DNA of 64,000 nt from Blastomonas sp. CACIA14H2 (lineage in GTDB: Bacteria > Pseudomonadota > Alphaproteobacteria > Sphingomonadales > Sphingomonadaceae): NCBI GenBank assembly GCA_000503195.1, contig AYSC01000001.1:1-64000 (forward strand), read 5' to 3'. A model generated the notes under the pieces. The model made no database searches and was not told the origin of the DNA. It worked only from the letters and a program-made list of their open reading frames with translations. The position numbers and the translations under genes are program-made. Shown piece after piece: positions 15,193-25,910 of the stretch; position 1 is the stretch's first letter, and every line of letters begins with the position of its first letter.

Positions 15193-17313
15193 TCAGCTAT
15201 CCGCGCCGCGCTCAATTGATACCAGCCAGGCGGTTTCAGGATATTGCAACGGCAGGCTGATTCCCGCCAGACGCAGCGCGCGGCCTGACAGGACAGTGCC
15301 TTCTGCATACGTACGGGCCTGCGACAGCTGCCCCTTGGCCTTCTCGCAATATGGCGGCAGTAGCGCGACCCGGTAAAGCGCGTCGTCCTCCAGCCCGGGA
15401 AAGCGGATATGAGGCTCATCATAAGTTGCGGCCTGGCGCGTCTGGGCGATCAGCGCGATCCCCCGGCCTTCATGCATCGCCAATAGCGCATGCACACCCG
15501 CATCGGCAGGCGAGAGCCGCCACAGGCGCCCGGCATGTAGGACATCCCGCCACTGCTTGTAGAGCGCGATGTGCGCGGCGAGGCATTGGCGGTCCTCGGC
15601 CGACATCCCGCCCGGGTCTGCCTCTACGCCCATATGCCCGAACATCGCGACCTTGGCGCGAAAATCCATCGCTACTTGCCGGCCGGTGATCGGGTTGGGG
15701 CTGGGGCCAACGTGATTGCCCGCGATGCGCATCGGGAGGAAATCGAACCAGCCAGCGTTGATCTGCAGCCTTTCGAAGGGATCGTTATTGTCGCTGGCCC
15801 AGAAGCGGCTACACCGCTCGAGGATTTCGAGATCGACCCGTCCGCCTCCGCTCGCGCAGGTCTCGATCTCGACCTCCGGATGCGCGGCTCGCAGTCGGTC
15901 CAGCAGCGCATAGAGCGCGACCACCTGCGCATGGCTCTTTCCCGCAAGCGGGAAGAGATCACGATTATGGTCCCATTTGAGATAGGCAATGGCATGATCG
16001 GCCAGAAGCCTGTCAAGACACGCAAACAGATGCCCCGACACCTCGGGCCGGGTCAAGTCGAGCACCAACTGGTTGCGCTGGGTCAGCCGCGGGTGATCAG
16101 GCAGATATAGGCACCAATCGGGATGCGCGCGGTACAATGCACTGTCGGGGCTGACCATCTCCGGCTCCACCCACAGGCCGAAGTCCATGCCAGACCTTCG
16201 GACATGATCGATCAGCGGATCAAGGCCCTCGGGAAAAATCCCGGGATCGGCAACCCAGTCTCCTAGGCTGGTGGTGTCATCGCGGCGGCCGGCAAACCAG
16301 CCATCATCGAGCACGAACCGCTCGATCCCAAGCGCCGCCGCCCGGTCTGCAAGCGCGCAGAGCTTGTCGAGGCTCTGGTCAAAGGCGAGCGCCTCCCAGC
16401 TGTTCAGATGAACCTTGCGCGGGGTCGATGCCGCCGTGTCCGGCACGACCGCGCCCAGCACATGCGCGTGAAAGGCATGGCGCAGGCTGGCGATGCCCTG
16501 CGCGCTAACCGCAACCAAGGCGCGCGGGGCGCAGAACGTATCGCCAGGCGCCAGCATGATTTCCCCCGGTTCCAGCCGCGCCGCCATGGTCAGCGTGGCA
16601 TCGCCATCGGCATTGCACTCGACGGACAGCACATGATCGCCGCTCCACGCGAGGTGCGCGGCCAGCGCATCGCCATGAAGTTCGCCAGTCCCGGCAGTTT
16701 CGATCCTCACCCAGTTGCCACCGCCAAAGCCGGGTCGTCCACCATAAGACGCGCTGGTGATCGCCCCCTGATGCAGCGCTAGCCGCTGCTGCTGCATCTC
16801 GCCCGACCAGCGGCCTGCATAGCGCACCATATGGGTGGCCCAGCTTGGCAGTGGCAGCGTCAGAGACGCCAGGCTGATCAGCCCGATCGGCTGCGTCCCT
16901 TGGTTTTGCATCTGCGTGCTAAACTCGACCAGCCCACCGTGAGCGATCCTTAGTTCGATCTGGACGCTCAAGCCCAGCGCGTCATCGCGGTGTTGCAGGC
17001 ACAGATCGCCTTCGCGCTGCGAAATCGCGACCAGCGGCATCCGCAGCGTCAGCGGGCGCCCGTTCTGCTGGACGACGATGGACGGCGCGCAAAGATGTCC
17101 GTGGCCGGCCCAAGGCAGCAGCGAACGCGGCGCGGGTCGGTCTGGCTGTGAGGCATGCAGCCCCCGCCGCAGGACATCGCACAGGCTCGCAAGATCCTCG
17201 GCCATTGGCAGGCTCGGCCCGAAATAGACCGGTTCCGCAGCGTCGGCGCGCAGATCAAGCACCAAGGAAAACTCATCGCCATCGAGGCGCGCAAACGGGG
17301 TAAGGCTGGACAT
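15193..17313 (-). CDS. Alpha-galactosidase, glycoside hydrolase family 36
   Basis: A 706-residue GH36 enzyme that removes terminal alpha-galactose from oligosaccharides or glycosides. The N-terminal beta-supersandwich ends near residue 290, and the TIM barrel carries FVLDDGWFAGRRDD (about 333-346), the nucleophile Asp448 in YLKWDHNRD, and the acid/base region FWASDNNDPFERLQ at about 504-517. CASGGGRVDLEIL before it is also a family signature. No signal peptide is seen, so it acts in the cytoplasm on imported galactosides. It is divergent from the symporter, galT and galK genes. Confidence 0.93.
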   Translation of the reverse strand: MSSLTPFARLDGDEFSLVLDLRADAAEPVYFGPSLPMAEDLASLCDVLRRGLHASQPDRPAPRSLLPWAGHGHLCAPSIVVQQNGRPLTLRMPLVAISQREGDLCLQHRDDALGLSVQIELRIAHGGLVEFSTQMQNQGTQPIGLISLASLTLPLPSWATHMVRYAGRWSGEMQQQRLALHQGAITSASYGGRPGFGGGNWVRIETAGTGELHGDALAAHLAWSGDHVLSVECNADGDATLTMAARLEPGEIMLAPGDTFCAPRALVAVSAQGIASLRHAFHAHVLGAVVPDTAASTPRKVHLNSWEALAFDQSLDKLCALADRAAALGIERFVLDDGWFAGRRDDTTSLGDWVADPGIFPEGLDPLIDHVRRSGMDFGLWVEPEMVSPDSALYRAHPDWCLYLPDHPRLTQRNQLVLDLTRPEVSGHLFACLDRLLADHAIAYLKWDHNRDLFPLAGKSHAQVVALYALLDRLRAAHPEVEIETCASGGGRVDLEILERCSRFWASDNNDPFERLQINAGWFDFLPMRIAGNHVGPSPNPITGRQVAMDFRAKVAMFGHMGVEADPGGMSAEDRQCLAAHIALYKQWRDVLHAGRLWRLSPADAGVHALLAMHEGRGIALIAQTRQAATYDEPHIRFPGLEDDALYRVALLPPYCEKAKGQLSQARTYAEGTVLSGRALRLAGISLPLQYPETAWLVSIERGADS

Positions 17314-17432
17314 GGGGGGAGGTTGCCCTTAATGGAAGAATAGTCAATAAGTGACGTGAGCCGTTGCTTGATCTAAACCTGTCGGACCGGCATGAGCAAG
17401 AAAAGGGTGGGAGAAAACTGTTGCCGGAGGTC

Positions 17433-18926
17433 ATGGAACAGGGAAGCCAGGTGGCGGTGTTCGTTTCGATCACCGCGCTGATCGCGCTCGCAACATGGTG
17501 GAAGGTCCGCAGCATAGGCGGCTCGCACGATGGATCGGGCAGAGAGGTCTTTCTCGCCGGCGGCGGACTTACCTGGCTTTACGTGGCAGGCTCGATCACG
17601 CTCACCAATTTGTCGACCGAACAGCTCGTCGGCATGAACGGCAACCAGATGCTGCTGCTCGCCTGGTGGGAGATATCGGGGTTTGTCGGGCTGATGATGC
17701 TCGCGTTCATCTTCGTGCCGATCTATTATCGCCACGGGTGCACCACCGTGACCGAGCTGCTCGAGCGGCGCTATCAGGGCGGCAGCATCCGCACCGTGAT
17801 CTCGGCCATCTTTCTGCTTGGCAACATTCTGATCTACCTCCCAGCAGCGCTCTATTCGGGCAGCCTCTTCCTCAAGTCCATGTTCGGGGTGGATTGGCCG
17901 CTGCTGTGGTTTGCAGCGCCGATGGCCATCATTGCTGCCATCTACACCATTACCGGGGGCCTCAAGGCCGTGGCGGTGATGGACACCTTTTCCGGCATTG
18001 GCGTGCTCGCCGTCGCGATGCTGGTGGTTGTCCTGGCCTTGAACGCGGTCAATTTCGACTTGGTCAGCGACGTTCCGGCCGAGCGCATCTCGATGGTCGG
18101 CGATACGGACTCGCCCATTCCTTTCCACACCCTGTTCACCGGGATGCTGTTCATCCAGATATTCTACTGGTCGACCAACCAGAACATCACGCAAAAGGCG
18201 ATGACCGCGCCGACCATCCGCGAAGCGCAAAAGGGCGTCATGGCTGCGGCCGTGGTGCGGATTTTGATCATTCCGGTGATTGTGGTCGTGCCCGGTGTGG
18301 TGGGATACAAGCTTTTCGGGCCGATGGGCGATGCGAGCTATGGCCGCGTCGTCGCACATGTGCTGCCGCCCTGGATGTCGGGGGCTTTCGCCGCGCTAAT
18401 GGCCGCAGCGGTGATCGCGCACACCAGTGCGATCCTCAACAGTTCGGTCGCGCTTTATGCCATCGACTTCCATGCCAAGTTCATCCGGTCGGTGAAGAGC
18501 CACTGGAAGCTGGCCGCATGGACCTCTGCAATCCTGACGGTCACTTCCATCTTGCTGGTTCCCGCGTTCGAAAACGCCAAGAGCATTATCAACCTGTTGC
18601 AGGAACTGAACGGCCTGTCCTCGATGCCGGTGCTATCCGCGTTCATCGCCGGGCTGCTGTTCGCAAATGTTGATGCGCGCGCAGCAATTATCGGGCTGAT
18701 ATTCGGAGTTGGGGCCTACGCGCTGCACACCTTCGTGCTGTACAAGCACGGCACGCTGTATCCTGGTGAGACCTTCTACCAGCATATCGGCTGGAGCGGG
18801 CTGCACTATATCGATGTGATGCTCATGGTGCTGGTGGCGTCGGTGATCGTGGCGCTCACATCGAACCGAGTGATTTTCGGCAATATCGCCCATTATGTCG
18901 GTCCAGGAGCAAGACGTCATGGTTGA
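17433..18926 (+). CDS. Sodium:solute symporter, SGLT-like (SSS family)
   Basis: An inner-membrane symporter of about 497 residues with some fourteen hydrophobic segments. [19 protein letters not shown] resembles the sugar-binding and sodium-binding region of bacterial galactose/glucose SGLT proteins, so sodium-coupled uptake of galactose or a galactoside is likely. The start is uncertain: ATG 17433 has GGAGG only two bases upstream, while TTG 17421 has GGGAG at good distance and would add four residues. It overlaps galT by eight bases and stands divergent from the GH36 gene. Confidence 0.88.
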   Translation: MEQGSQVAVFVSITALIALATWWKVRSIGGSHDGSGREVFLAGGGLTWLYVAGSITLTNLSTEQLVGMNGNQMLLLAWWEISGFVGLMMLAFIFVPIYYRHGCTTVTELLERRYQGGSIRTVISAIFLLGNILIYLPAALYSGSLFLKSMFGVDWPLLWFAAPMAIIAAIYTITGGLKAVAVMDTFSGIGVLAVAMLVVVLALNAVNFDLVSDVPAERISMVGDTDSPIPFHTLFTGMLFIQIFYWSTNQNITQKAMTAPTIREAQKGVMAAAVVRILIIPVIVVVPGVVGYKLFGPMGDASYGRVVAHVLPPWMSGAFAALMAAAVIAHTSAILNSSVALYAIDFHAKFIRSVKSHWKLAAWTSAILTVTSILLVPAFENAKSIINLLQELNGLSSMPVLSAFIAGLLFANVDARAAIIGLIFGVGAYALHTFVLYKHGTLYPGETFYQHIGWSGLHYIDVMLMVLVASVIVALTSNRVIFGNIAHYVGPGARRHG

Positions 18927-19965
18927 TGCCGCAGCCGTGCACCGCCGATTCAATCCGCTGAACGGCCAATGGGTTCTGGTGTCGCCGCACCGTACCCAGC
19001 GACCCTGGCAGGGTCAGATGGAAGCGCCAGATACTGCCGCGCTTCCTTCGCACGATCCGGCCTGCTTTCTCTGCCCTGGAAACACCCGCGCGAATGGAGA
19101 AATCAACCCCGATTATTCCGGACCCTGGGTGTTTGCGAACGATTTTGCCGCGCTGATGCCTGCACCGCTTGTCACGGCACCGCCAGATGCCGACCCGGAT
19201 GGGTTGCTGATCGCCGAGCCGGTCTCGGGAGAGTGCCGAGTCATGTGCTTCTCCCCCAACCACGCGCTAACGCTGCCCGAACTATCGGATGCTGAGCTCC
19301 GCGCGGTGATCGACACCTGGGCTGATCAATCCGCTGAGCTTGGGCAGCGTTATGCCTGGGTCCAGATTTTCGAGAACAAGGGCGCGGCCATGGGCTGCTC
19401 TAACCCGCACCCGCACGGACAGATATGGGCGAGCGCACATGTGCCCGACGAACCGGCGGCCGAGGATGCGCGCCAGCGCGCCTATATCGAGAGAACCGGG
19501 CGGCCGCTGCTCGGCGACATCGCCATGCACGAGGCAGGTGGGCCACGCGTGGTAGTCGAAAACGCGCGCTGGATGGCGATCGTGCCGTTCTGGGCGGTCT
19601 GGCCTTTCGAAACTCTGGTCTTGCCGCGCTTTGCCGTCCAGCGGATGGAGCAGCTTGATGCATTCGACCGCGACAGCCTGGCGGCGCTGCTCAGCGAGCT
19701 GACTGCCCGCTATGACAACCTGTTCGGCTGCTCATTCCCCTATTCGATGGGCTGGCACGGCGCACCATATGGCGCAGGGGAGCAGGCGCACTGGCAACTG
19801 CACGCGCATTTCTATCCGCCGCTGCTCCGGTCCGCCAGCATTCGCAAATTCATGGTCGGCTATGAAATGCTGGCCGAGGCGCAGCGGGATCTGACTGCCG
19901 AGCAGGCTGCCGAACGGCTTCGCGAGGTCAGTCCGCTCCATTACCGCAAGGCCAATCGCAAATGA
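18919..19965 (+). CDS. galT: Galactose-1-phosphate uridylyltransferase
   Basis: A 348-residue Leloir enzyme moving UMP from UDP-glucose to galactose-1-phosphate. The nucleophile motif is NPHPHGQIW with His166, the same number as in E. coli GalT. A zinc-site Cys pair is in CFLC (49 and 52). The start at 18919 is chosen over an overlapping ATG at 18895 because AGGAG lies upstream and the family N-terminus [17 protein letters not shown] then fits. It overlaps the symporter gene by eight bases and galK by ATGA, so the three form one transcript. No galE is seen here. Confidence 0.96.
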   Translation: MVDAAAVHRRFNPLNGQWVLVSPHRTQRPWQGQMEAPDTAALPSHDPACFLCPGNTRANGEINPDYSGPWVFANDFAALMPAPLVTAPPDADPDGLLIAEPVSGECRVMCFSPNHALTLPELSDAELRAVIDTWADQSAELGQRYAWVQIFENKGAAMGCSNPHPHGQIWASAHVPDEPAAEDARQRAYIERTGRPLLGDIAMHEAGGPRVVVENARWMAIVPFWAVWPFETLVLPRFAVQRMEQLDAFDRDSLAALLSELTARYDNLFGCSFPYSMGWHGAPYGAGEQAHWQLHAHFYPPLLRSASIRKFMVGYEMLAEAQRDLTAEQAAERLREVSPLHYRKANRK

Positions 19966-21131
19966 TCGACACATCCCCCCTCGTCGAACGCACCGTTGCG
20001 GCCTTTTTCAATGCTTATGGCCATGCCCCCGAATTACTCGCGTTCGCCCCTGGCCGGGTCAATCTGATCGGCGATCATACCGACTATAATGACGGCTTTG
20101 CGCTGCCCTGCGCGCTGCAATTCGGTACCGTGGTTGCGGCATCACCGCTGGAAGAGCCTCGCATCATTGCACGGGCTGCAGACCTGCAAGCGGCCGATGA
20201 CGACTTCCGCATCGATGCGCCGATCGAAACCGCAGCTCAGGGAAATTGGCAGAACCATGTTCGGGGCATCGCCGCAGGGTTGCCGGCATTCGGCCTGCCC
20301 GTGAGCGGGGCGAAGCTGGCCTTTTCAGGTAATGTTCCGCAGGGCAATGGCCTGTCATCATCTGCCTCGCTCGGTGTTGCGCTTGGCCTGGCCTTGACGG
20401 CCCTGGGCGGGGAGAAAGCACCCGACAAACAGGCGATCGCACGCGTCGCCCAATGGTCCGAGCATCATTATGTTGGTTGCGCCTGTGGCCTATTGGATCA
20501 GATATCCTCGGCCTATGGTCGGCAGGACGGCGCGCTGCTGCTGGATTGCCGGAGCCTGACCGTTCAGCCGGTCGCCTTTCCTGCCGATGCAGCGATCGTC
20601 ATCGTGCCCTCGGGCGTGGCTCGCGGGCTTGTCGATAGCGCCTATAACGAGCGCCGGGCTCAATGTCGGAAGGCGGCGGAATATTTCGGTGTCGAGTCGT
20701 TGCGCGAACTAGACCTGGCGATGCTCGAGGCAGGCGAGGCGGGCTGCGATCCCATTGTGTTCCGCCGCGCGCGGCATGTCGTCACCGAAAATGCGCGCAC
20801 GCGGAGCGCCGCCGAGGCGATGGCGCGCGGCGATCTGGCAGAGCTTGGGCAAGCGATGCGTGCGTCGCATGCATCGTTGCGCGATGATTTCGAAGTCAGC
20901 GTGTCGGCGGTGGATGCGCTGGTAGAAAGCCTGAACGCTGCGATCGGCGAGGGGGGCGGCGCCAGAATGACCGGTGGCGGCTTTGGCGGCTCTGTCGTGG
21001 CGGTAGTCGCCGTAGACCGGCTGCCCGCAATAGATCGCGCGCTGGCGGACCACTGGCGGCGTACTGGCAAGCCTGATCAAGCCCATTTTCTGGGCATTCC
21101 TTCTGCCGGAGCACGCTTGCTGAAAGGCTAA
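19962..21131 (+). CDS. galK: Galactokinase (GHMP kinase)
   Basis: A 389-residue GHMP kinase that phosphorylates alpha-D-galactose at C1. All three family motifs can be read: the galactokinase signature [19 protein letters not shown] at about residues 30-48, the phosphate loop [16 protein letters not shown], and the C-terminal [14 protein letters not shown]. The ATG overlaps the galT stop by four bases. It supplies GalT with galactose-1-phosphate, the galactose coming from the GH36 and GH42 enzymes of this region after mutarotation. Confidence 0.96.
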   Translation: MIDTSPLVERTVAAFFNAYGHAPELLAFAPGRVNLIGDHTDYNDGFALPCALQFGTVVAASPLEEPRIIARAADLQAADDDFRIDAPIETAAQGNWQNHVRGIAAGLPAFGLPVSGAKLAFSGNVPQGNGLSSSASLGVALGLALTALGGEKAPDKQAIARVAQWSEHHYVGCACGLLDQISSAYGRQDGALLLDCRSLTVQPVAFPADAAIVIVPSGVARGLVDSAYNERRAQCRKAAEYFGVESLRELDLAMLEAGEAGCDPIVFRRARHVVTENARTRSAAEAMARGDLAELGQAMRASHASLRDDFEVSVSAVDALVESLNAAIGEGGGARMTGGGFGGSVVAVVAVDRLPAIDRALADHWRRTGKPDQAHFLGIPSAGARLLKG

Positions 21132-21345
21132 GTTCCGCCAGCGCGAGTGGCTGCGGCTCTCCCAAACGCCTCCTGCCAGATCAGCTGCGCACGGACGCCA
21201 CCACCACGCCGCTCGCAGAGCAGGATCGCGCGCCGAGTCGTTTTGTCGATTCGTTGAATTAACCTCCTCAAGGCATCTGTAATCAGCCCATTTTTCGCGT
21301 AAAATCGGCTCTCTGAGATAATCTATTGACCATCAGTCCATTTGT

Positions 21346-21360
21346 ATTGCACATATCGTC
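21346..21360. promoter_or_regulatory. Candidate TetR operator before the TonB receptor, copy 1
   Basis: ATTGCACATATCGTC, 20 bases before the receptor start codon. The TetR/GH42 divergent promoter has ATTGAACATATCGTC at 31442-31456, 14 of 15 identical. TTGACC at about 21325 may be part of a promoter. Confidence 0.5.
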
Positions 21361-21379
21361 AAAACAAAGGGAGGATGGC

Positions 21380-23728
21380 ATGACGAGGAGCTTGAACACG
21401 GTACGTGGAGCATCGGTGCTGACGCTGGCTTGGCTGGCGGCAGCAAGTCCGCTGGCGGCACAGGATCAGGATGCTGATGCCGCGCAGGATCGCGACACCA
21501 TCGTTGTTACGGCACAGCGCAAGGCGGAGAACGTCCAGGAAGTGCCGATCGCCATCACCGCGCTAAATGCAGAAGCCCTTCAGGCAGCGCGGATTGAGGA
21601 CAGCAAGGACCTGCAGTTCAACGCGCCGAACGTCACTCTCTCGGCCAACCGCAACATCACTATACGTGGGGTTGGCTCGCAGTCGTTCGGAGGCACCGGC
21701 GACACCAATATCGGCGTCCTGGTCAACGGCGTGTTCCTGCAATCGGGCAGCAGCTTCGGCGAATTCTTCGACATGGAGCGCATTGAAGTGCTGCGTGGGC
21801 CGCAGGGGACGCTGTTCGGGCGCAACACAACTGGCGGCGCAATCAACTTCATTACGCGTCGCCCGACGGACAGCTTTGAAGGCTATGTTGAGGTGCAAGG
21901 CGAAAGCCCGCGCGGAATTCGTGCCAATGCGGCAATCAACCTGCCGATAGCCGAAGGCATCTATCAGCGCTTCGCCGCCAATTATATCAATCGCGACGGC
22001 TATACCCGCAACCTTCTCGACAACACCAATATTGACGGTCGCAACCAGTACACTCTCCGGTCGAGCACGCGTATCGAACCGTCCAGTTCGACCACGATCG
22101 ACCTTACTCTGACGTATTTCAAAGAGGATTCCGACCGACAGAACGCGGCGAAATCGCTTTGCACGCCCGACCCGCAGTTCGGATGCTCGCCGAATTCGGC
22201 AGGCACAGCGTTCCCGACGACCAACTTCCCGATCGACAGCTTCCTGCTGCCCGGTGTGGTGCGCCCTGGCACGTTCGCACAGAACCCGGCAAACCTGCGC
22301 GATGTCGTGATCGATGTGCGTCCGTTCCAGAAAGCAGAGGACTTCCTCGGAACGCTTGAGATCACCCAGGAGCTGGGCGCAATCACCCTTACTTCGCTCA
22401 CAGGTCTTCGCGATGGCGACAATACCAGCGAGCGCGATTTCGATCAGGGCTTCCGCCCCAATGCGTTCAATCCCGGCACCTTTGGCACCCGGGTCGTTCC
22501 AAACGCAGGCAATGGCAATGGCGTCCTCACCTATCTGCTGTCGGGCCGACCTGTCACCACGACCGATTATCGCACCTCGCAGACCGGGGGCGGCAGCCAG
22601 AAGCAGTTCAGCCAGGAACTTCGGGCTGCATCAAGCTTTGACGGTCCGTTCAATTTCATCCTGGGCGGCTTCTACATGAACGCTCGCGGCGCCGGCTTTG
22701 TCGACACATGGACACCGGCCAACGGCTTGCTGGGCGCAGTTTCCAAATTCGATACGCGGCTGGGCCAGGTGAAATCCTATGCTGTATTCGGCGAGGTCTA
22801 TGTCGATATCACAGACACGCTCAAGCTCACCGGCGGCCTGCGCTACACGCATGACAAGAAACGTATCGAAACTGCCTCAGGCACTTTCGTGCTCAGCCCC
22901 TATTTCATCGGCGAAGCCGATTTCAACAAGGTCACAGGCCGTGCCATCCTGAACTGGGCCCCGAAGGTATCGTTAACCGAGGACACCAATGTCTATCTGT
23001 CCTTCTCGCGCGGCTTCAAGTCAGGCGGCTTCAATCCCGGCAACAATACGATCCCGCTGTTCGACTCCGAAGAGATTGATGCGTTCGAGCTGGGGGTGAA
23101 AAACACCCTCCTGGGCGGCAAGGGCCGGTTGAATCTGGCGGCATTCAACTATGACTATTCCAACCTGATCGTCGGCAACCTCGTCGGCACGGCAGTGGCC
23201 AATACCAACATACCCAAGTCAAGGGTGCGCGGTTTCGAGGCCGAACTGGTGTACAGTCCGACCCAACCGTTGCGACTCGAGGCCAGCCTTGGCTTGCTGG
23301 ATGCGGAGATCCGGAGCGATTTCCTCTCGGCTGATCCGGCTCGGGGCAATGCCCGATTCCAGCTGCGCGGCAACCAGCTGCCCAACGCGCCGCGCCGGAC
23401 TCTGAAACTCGCAGCGGAATATACCTTCGAGGCCGGGGACGGATGGACGGTTCGGCCACGCGTCGACTTCTATTCGCAATCGGGCTTCCATTCGCGCGAG
23501 TTCAACCTTCCCGCCGACCGCGTCGGCAGCTGGTCCCAGCTCGATGCCTCGCTGGTTGTCGCCAACAGCGACAAGGACTGGAGCCTCACGGCGTTCGTCA
23601 AGAACCTGGCGAACGACGACAGCATCACCTTCCTTGAAGTGAACTCGAACCTAGTCGGCAGTTTCCGCAGCGCCTTCCTGCTCGATCCGCGTACGTTCGG
23701 ACTGGCCTTGCGGGTAGGGTTCCGCTGA
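21380..23728 (+). CDS. TonB-dependent outer-membrane receptor of the galactoside/aglycone locus
   Basis: A 782-residue receptor with a signal peptide ending near ASPLAAQ (residue 27), the TonB-box-like DTIVVTAQRK, a plug with IRGVGSQSFGGTGDTNIGVL and EVLRGPQGTLFGRNTTGG, and a barrel ending in LALRVGFR. The start at 21380 has AAGGGAGGA upstream; the frame stays open back to 21326. It shares motifs, but little overall identity by eye, with the receptor at 7209. It opens a nine-gene, same-strand run to 30742. It probably imports a galactosylated compound, judging by the flanking glycosidases. Confidence 0.92.
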   Translation: MTRSLNTVRGASVLTLAWLAAASPLAAQDQDADAAQDRDTIVVTAQRKAENVQEVPIAITALNAEALQAARIEDSKDLQFNAPNVTLSANRNITIRGVGSQSFGGTGDTNIGVLVNGVFLQSGSSFGEFFDMERIEVLRGPQGTLFGRNTTGGAINFITRRPTDSFEGYVEVQGESPRGIRANAAINLPIAEGIYQRFAANYINRDGYTRNLLDNTNIDGRNQYTLRSSTRIEPSSSTTIDLTLTYFKEDSDRQNAAKSLCTPDPQFGCSPNSAGTAFPTTNFPIDSFLLPGVVRPGTFAQNPANLRDVVIDVRPFQKAEDFLGTLEITQELGAITLTSLTGLRDGDNTSERDFDQGFRPNAFNPGTFGTRVVPNAGNGNGVLTYLLSGRPVTTTDYRTSQTGGGSQKQFSQELRAASSFDGPFNFILGGFYMNARGAGFVDTWTPANGLLGAVSKFDTRLGQVKSYAVFGEVYVDITDTLKLTGGLRYTHDKKRIETASGTFVLSPYFIGEADFNKVTGRAILNWAPKVSLTEDTNVYLSFSRGFKSGGFNPGNNTIPLFDSEEIDAFELGVKNTLLGGKGRLNLAAFNYDYSNLIVGNLVGTAVANTNIPKSRVRGFEAELVYSPTQPLRLEASLGLLDAEIRSDFLSADPARGNARFQLRGNQLPNAPRRTLKLAAEYTFEAGDGWTVRPRVDFYSQSGFHSREFNLPADRVGSWSQLDASLVVANSDKDWSLTAFVKNLANDDSITFLEVNSNLVGSFRSAFLLDPRTFGLALRVGFR

Positions 23729-23780
23729 TGCCCCGTACAACGGACGATGGCGGACAGTTGCAGAAGGAGAGTTCAGGCCG

Positions 23781-25085
23781 GTGACAATGCTTCAGAACAG
23801 CAAGGCGGCAGGGCTTGTGGTCGCCGCGTTGGCCACGCTGGCTACCGCCGAAGCCCGACCCGCCGGTTCGGCCCTGTCCACGCATGCACCGCTTCCGTCA
23901 GCAGAAATGCCGGAGCTGGCGGGCTTGGGTCAGTATTCCGTCGGCACCGTTTCAGAGGAACTGGTTGCGGGCGACCGAAGGATTGGCCTTCGTCTCTGGT
24001 TTCCTGCCCGTCCTGAACGCAATGCGACCCGCCAGCTGTATCTTCAAAAACGCGTGGTGCCAGGGCAGAAGGTGCTTGAGCTGTCCGAGCAGGGCATGGC
24101 CCTGGCACCGGCGCAGGCGCTTACCGGTAAGCGGTTTCCGCTAATCGTCATGTCCCATGGCTATGGCGGATGGGCCGAACATATGAGCCGCCTTGGCGAG
24201 ACTTTGGCCTCGCGCGGCTATGTCGTTGCATCGATCGATCACCGGGATCTGCCGTTCAACGATGTCGCCTCGTTTGCAACCTCGTTCGGGAGCGTTCTAT
24301 TGAACCGATCCAGGGACCAGCAGGCGGTTCTCAGGGCGATTCTGGACGGATCTGTCACGAATTCCGGCGTGGTAGCTATGGTCGACCCGAGAGCTATCGG
24401 CATGCTGGGCTATTCGATGGGCGGTTATGGTACAATCACGACAGCAGGCGTGCCGATTGATCCCGATGCTCCGGCCTATCGCCAGCTTCCGCGCGAAGCC
24501 CTGGCTGCGCTGCCCCGGCCTGACCCGACCCTGGCCGCGCAGATCGATGCGGTCGTCGCCCTGGCCCCATGGGGCGCGCAACCCGAAGCCATGGTCTGGC
24601 GCGATCAGGAACTTGCCGCGCTGAAGACCCCGATGTTGCTCATCGATGGCGACCAGGACGATGTGGTCGACTTCGAAAAAGGCGTGAAGCGAATGTTCGG
24701 CACCGCAGGAGGCTCTGATCGTTACCTGCTGGTCTATCGCGAAGCTGCGCACAATATTGCTGGCAACCCCGTGAATCTGCCCGAGGGCGCGGATTTCCCG
24801 GCCATCGAGTATCTGACCGATCCGGTGTGGCGCAAGGAGCGGATCGAGGGGATCAACATGCACTTCATCAGCGCCTTTTTCGACCTGCACCTGAAGCAGG
24901 ATCAGACCATGCGTCGTTATCTTGACGTACCTGTACCGCTCGCCAGTGCCGGAAGTTGGCCCAGCAGCTTCGGGCAGCAATGGGGCGGGACAGTCGCGGG
25001 TGACAACCAGCCCGATTATTGGCGCGGCTTTCAACGCAGATGGGCCAGGGGGCTCGAATTGCATCACAAATCAGCAGGCGAGTGA
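23781..25085 (+). CDS. Exported alpha/beta hydrolase, PAF-acetylhydrolase/dienelactone-hydrolase-like
   Basis: A 434-residue hydrolase with an N-terminal hydrophobic export signal (residues 8-25). The nucleophile elbow GYSMGG holds Ser212. LLIDGDQDDVVD and REAAHNIAG supply the likely acid and His. The oxyanion loop reads VMSHGYGGWAEH. The fold recalls bacterial platelet-activating-factor-acetylhydrolase-like esterases. GTG 23781 has AAGGAGAG at a proper distance; ATG 23787 is the alternative. Acting in the periplasm just after the receptor gene, it may trim an ester group from the imported substrate. Its exact ester is unknown. Confidence 0.82.
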   Translation: MTMLQNSKAAGLVVAALATLATAEARPAGSALSTHAPLPSAEMPELAGLGQYSVGTVSEELVAGDRRIGLRLWFPARPERNATRQLYLQKRVVPGQKVLELSEQGMALAPAQALTGKRFPLIVMSHGYGGWAEHMSRLGETLASRGYVVASIDHRDLPFNDVASFATSFGSVLLNRSRDQQAVLRAILDGSVTNSGVVAMVDPRAIGMLGYSMGGYGTITTAGVPIDPDAPAYRQLPREALAALPRPDPTLAAQIDAVVALAPWGAQPEAMVWRDQELAALKTPMLLIDGDQDDVVDFEKGVKRMFGTAGGSDRYLLVYREAAHNIAGNPVNLPEGADFPAIEYLTDPVWRKERIEGINMHFISAFFDLHLKQDQTMRRYLDVPVPLASAGSWPSSFGQQWGGTVAGDNQPDYWRGFQRRWARGLELHHKSAGE

Positions 25086-25090
25086 CCTAA

Positions 25091-25858
25091 ATGCAAAATC
25101 TCTTTGATCTTCAGGGGCATGTCGCCCTCGTTACCGGCGGCAATGGTGGCCTGGGGCTCGCCATGGCGAAGGGCCTGATAAAGTGCGGCGCGGCCGTCGC
25201 CATCTGGGGGCGGAATGCGGACAAGAACGCGGCTGCCATAGCCGAACTCGAAGCACTTGGCGGAACTGCGAGCAGCTTTGTCGCGGATGTCACGGACCCC
25301 AGTTCATCCGCCATTGCCTTTGCTGAAACGCTTGCCGCCTTCGGCCAGATCGATAGCTGCTTCGCCAACGCTGGTGGATCGGGCGTCCGCGGGGCCTTCG
25401 TTGATCTGGATCGCGATGCGTGGTTGCAAACGCACGAACTCAACGTGATGAGCGTGATAGATACCTTCCAGCTGGCGATCCGCCACTGGAAGGAAGCCGG
25501 CTGCGGCGGGAAGCTGATCGTGACATCGTCGGTCGCCGCCTTGCTGGGCCTGCCCAATTCCGCTGGCTATTGCATGACCAAGGCCTCCGTCATGGGTCTG
25601 GTGCGGTCCCTCGCGATCGAACTTGGCCGCAGCGGGATCCAGGTCAATGCCATTCTGCCGGGCTTTATCGAAACGGAAATGTCGCTCAACACTCCCAAGG
25701 CGTTCCAGGACGGATGCCGCAGGCGAGCCGCGTCGGGAAGCATCGGGCAGTTGCAGGACATGGAGGGCATTGCCGTGTATCTCGCCTCGCAGCAGAGCAA
25801 TTTCATGACCGGACAGGCACTTGTGCTCGACGGCGGCCACACGATCTTTCCGCTGTGA
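25091..25858 (+). CDS. Short-chain dehydrogenase/reductase
   Basis: A 255-residue classical SDR. The cofactor loop is TGGNGGLG (residues 15-22), the NAG motif lies in FANAGGSG, and the catalytic residues are Ser147, Tyr160 and Lys164. The C-terminus SNFMTGQALVLDGGHTIFPL is the usual FabG-like end. Arg41 in IWGRNADKN after the second strand suggests NADP preference. It begins five bases after the esterase gene, so it is part of the same operon. It probably oxidises or reduces a hydroxyl of the aglycone or sugar; the substrate is open. Confidence 0.9.
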   Translation: MQNLFDLQGHVALVTGGNGGLGLAMAKGLIKCGAAVAIWGRNADKNAAAIAELEALGGTASSFVADVTDPSSSAIAFAETLAAFGQIDSCFANAGGSGVRGAFVDLDRDAWLQTHELNVMSVIDTFQLAIRHWKEAGCGGKLIVTSSVAALLGLPNSAGYCMTKASVMGLVRSLAIELGRSGIQVNAILPGFIETEMSLNTPKAFQDGCRRRAASGSIGQLQDMEGIAVYLASQQSNFMTGQALVLDGGHTIFPL

Positions 25859-25910
25859 CGGCTGACCTGCGCCTTGGTCTTGGTGCCCATTCTGCAGCAG
25901 GGGCCTGCGC

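Noticed and set aside
17337-17350. Short GTCA-N5-TGAC dyad between the GH36 and symporter genes as an operator
   Set aside because: The four-base arms are too short and no second copy was found with confidence.
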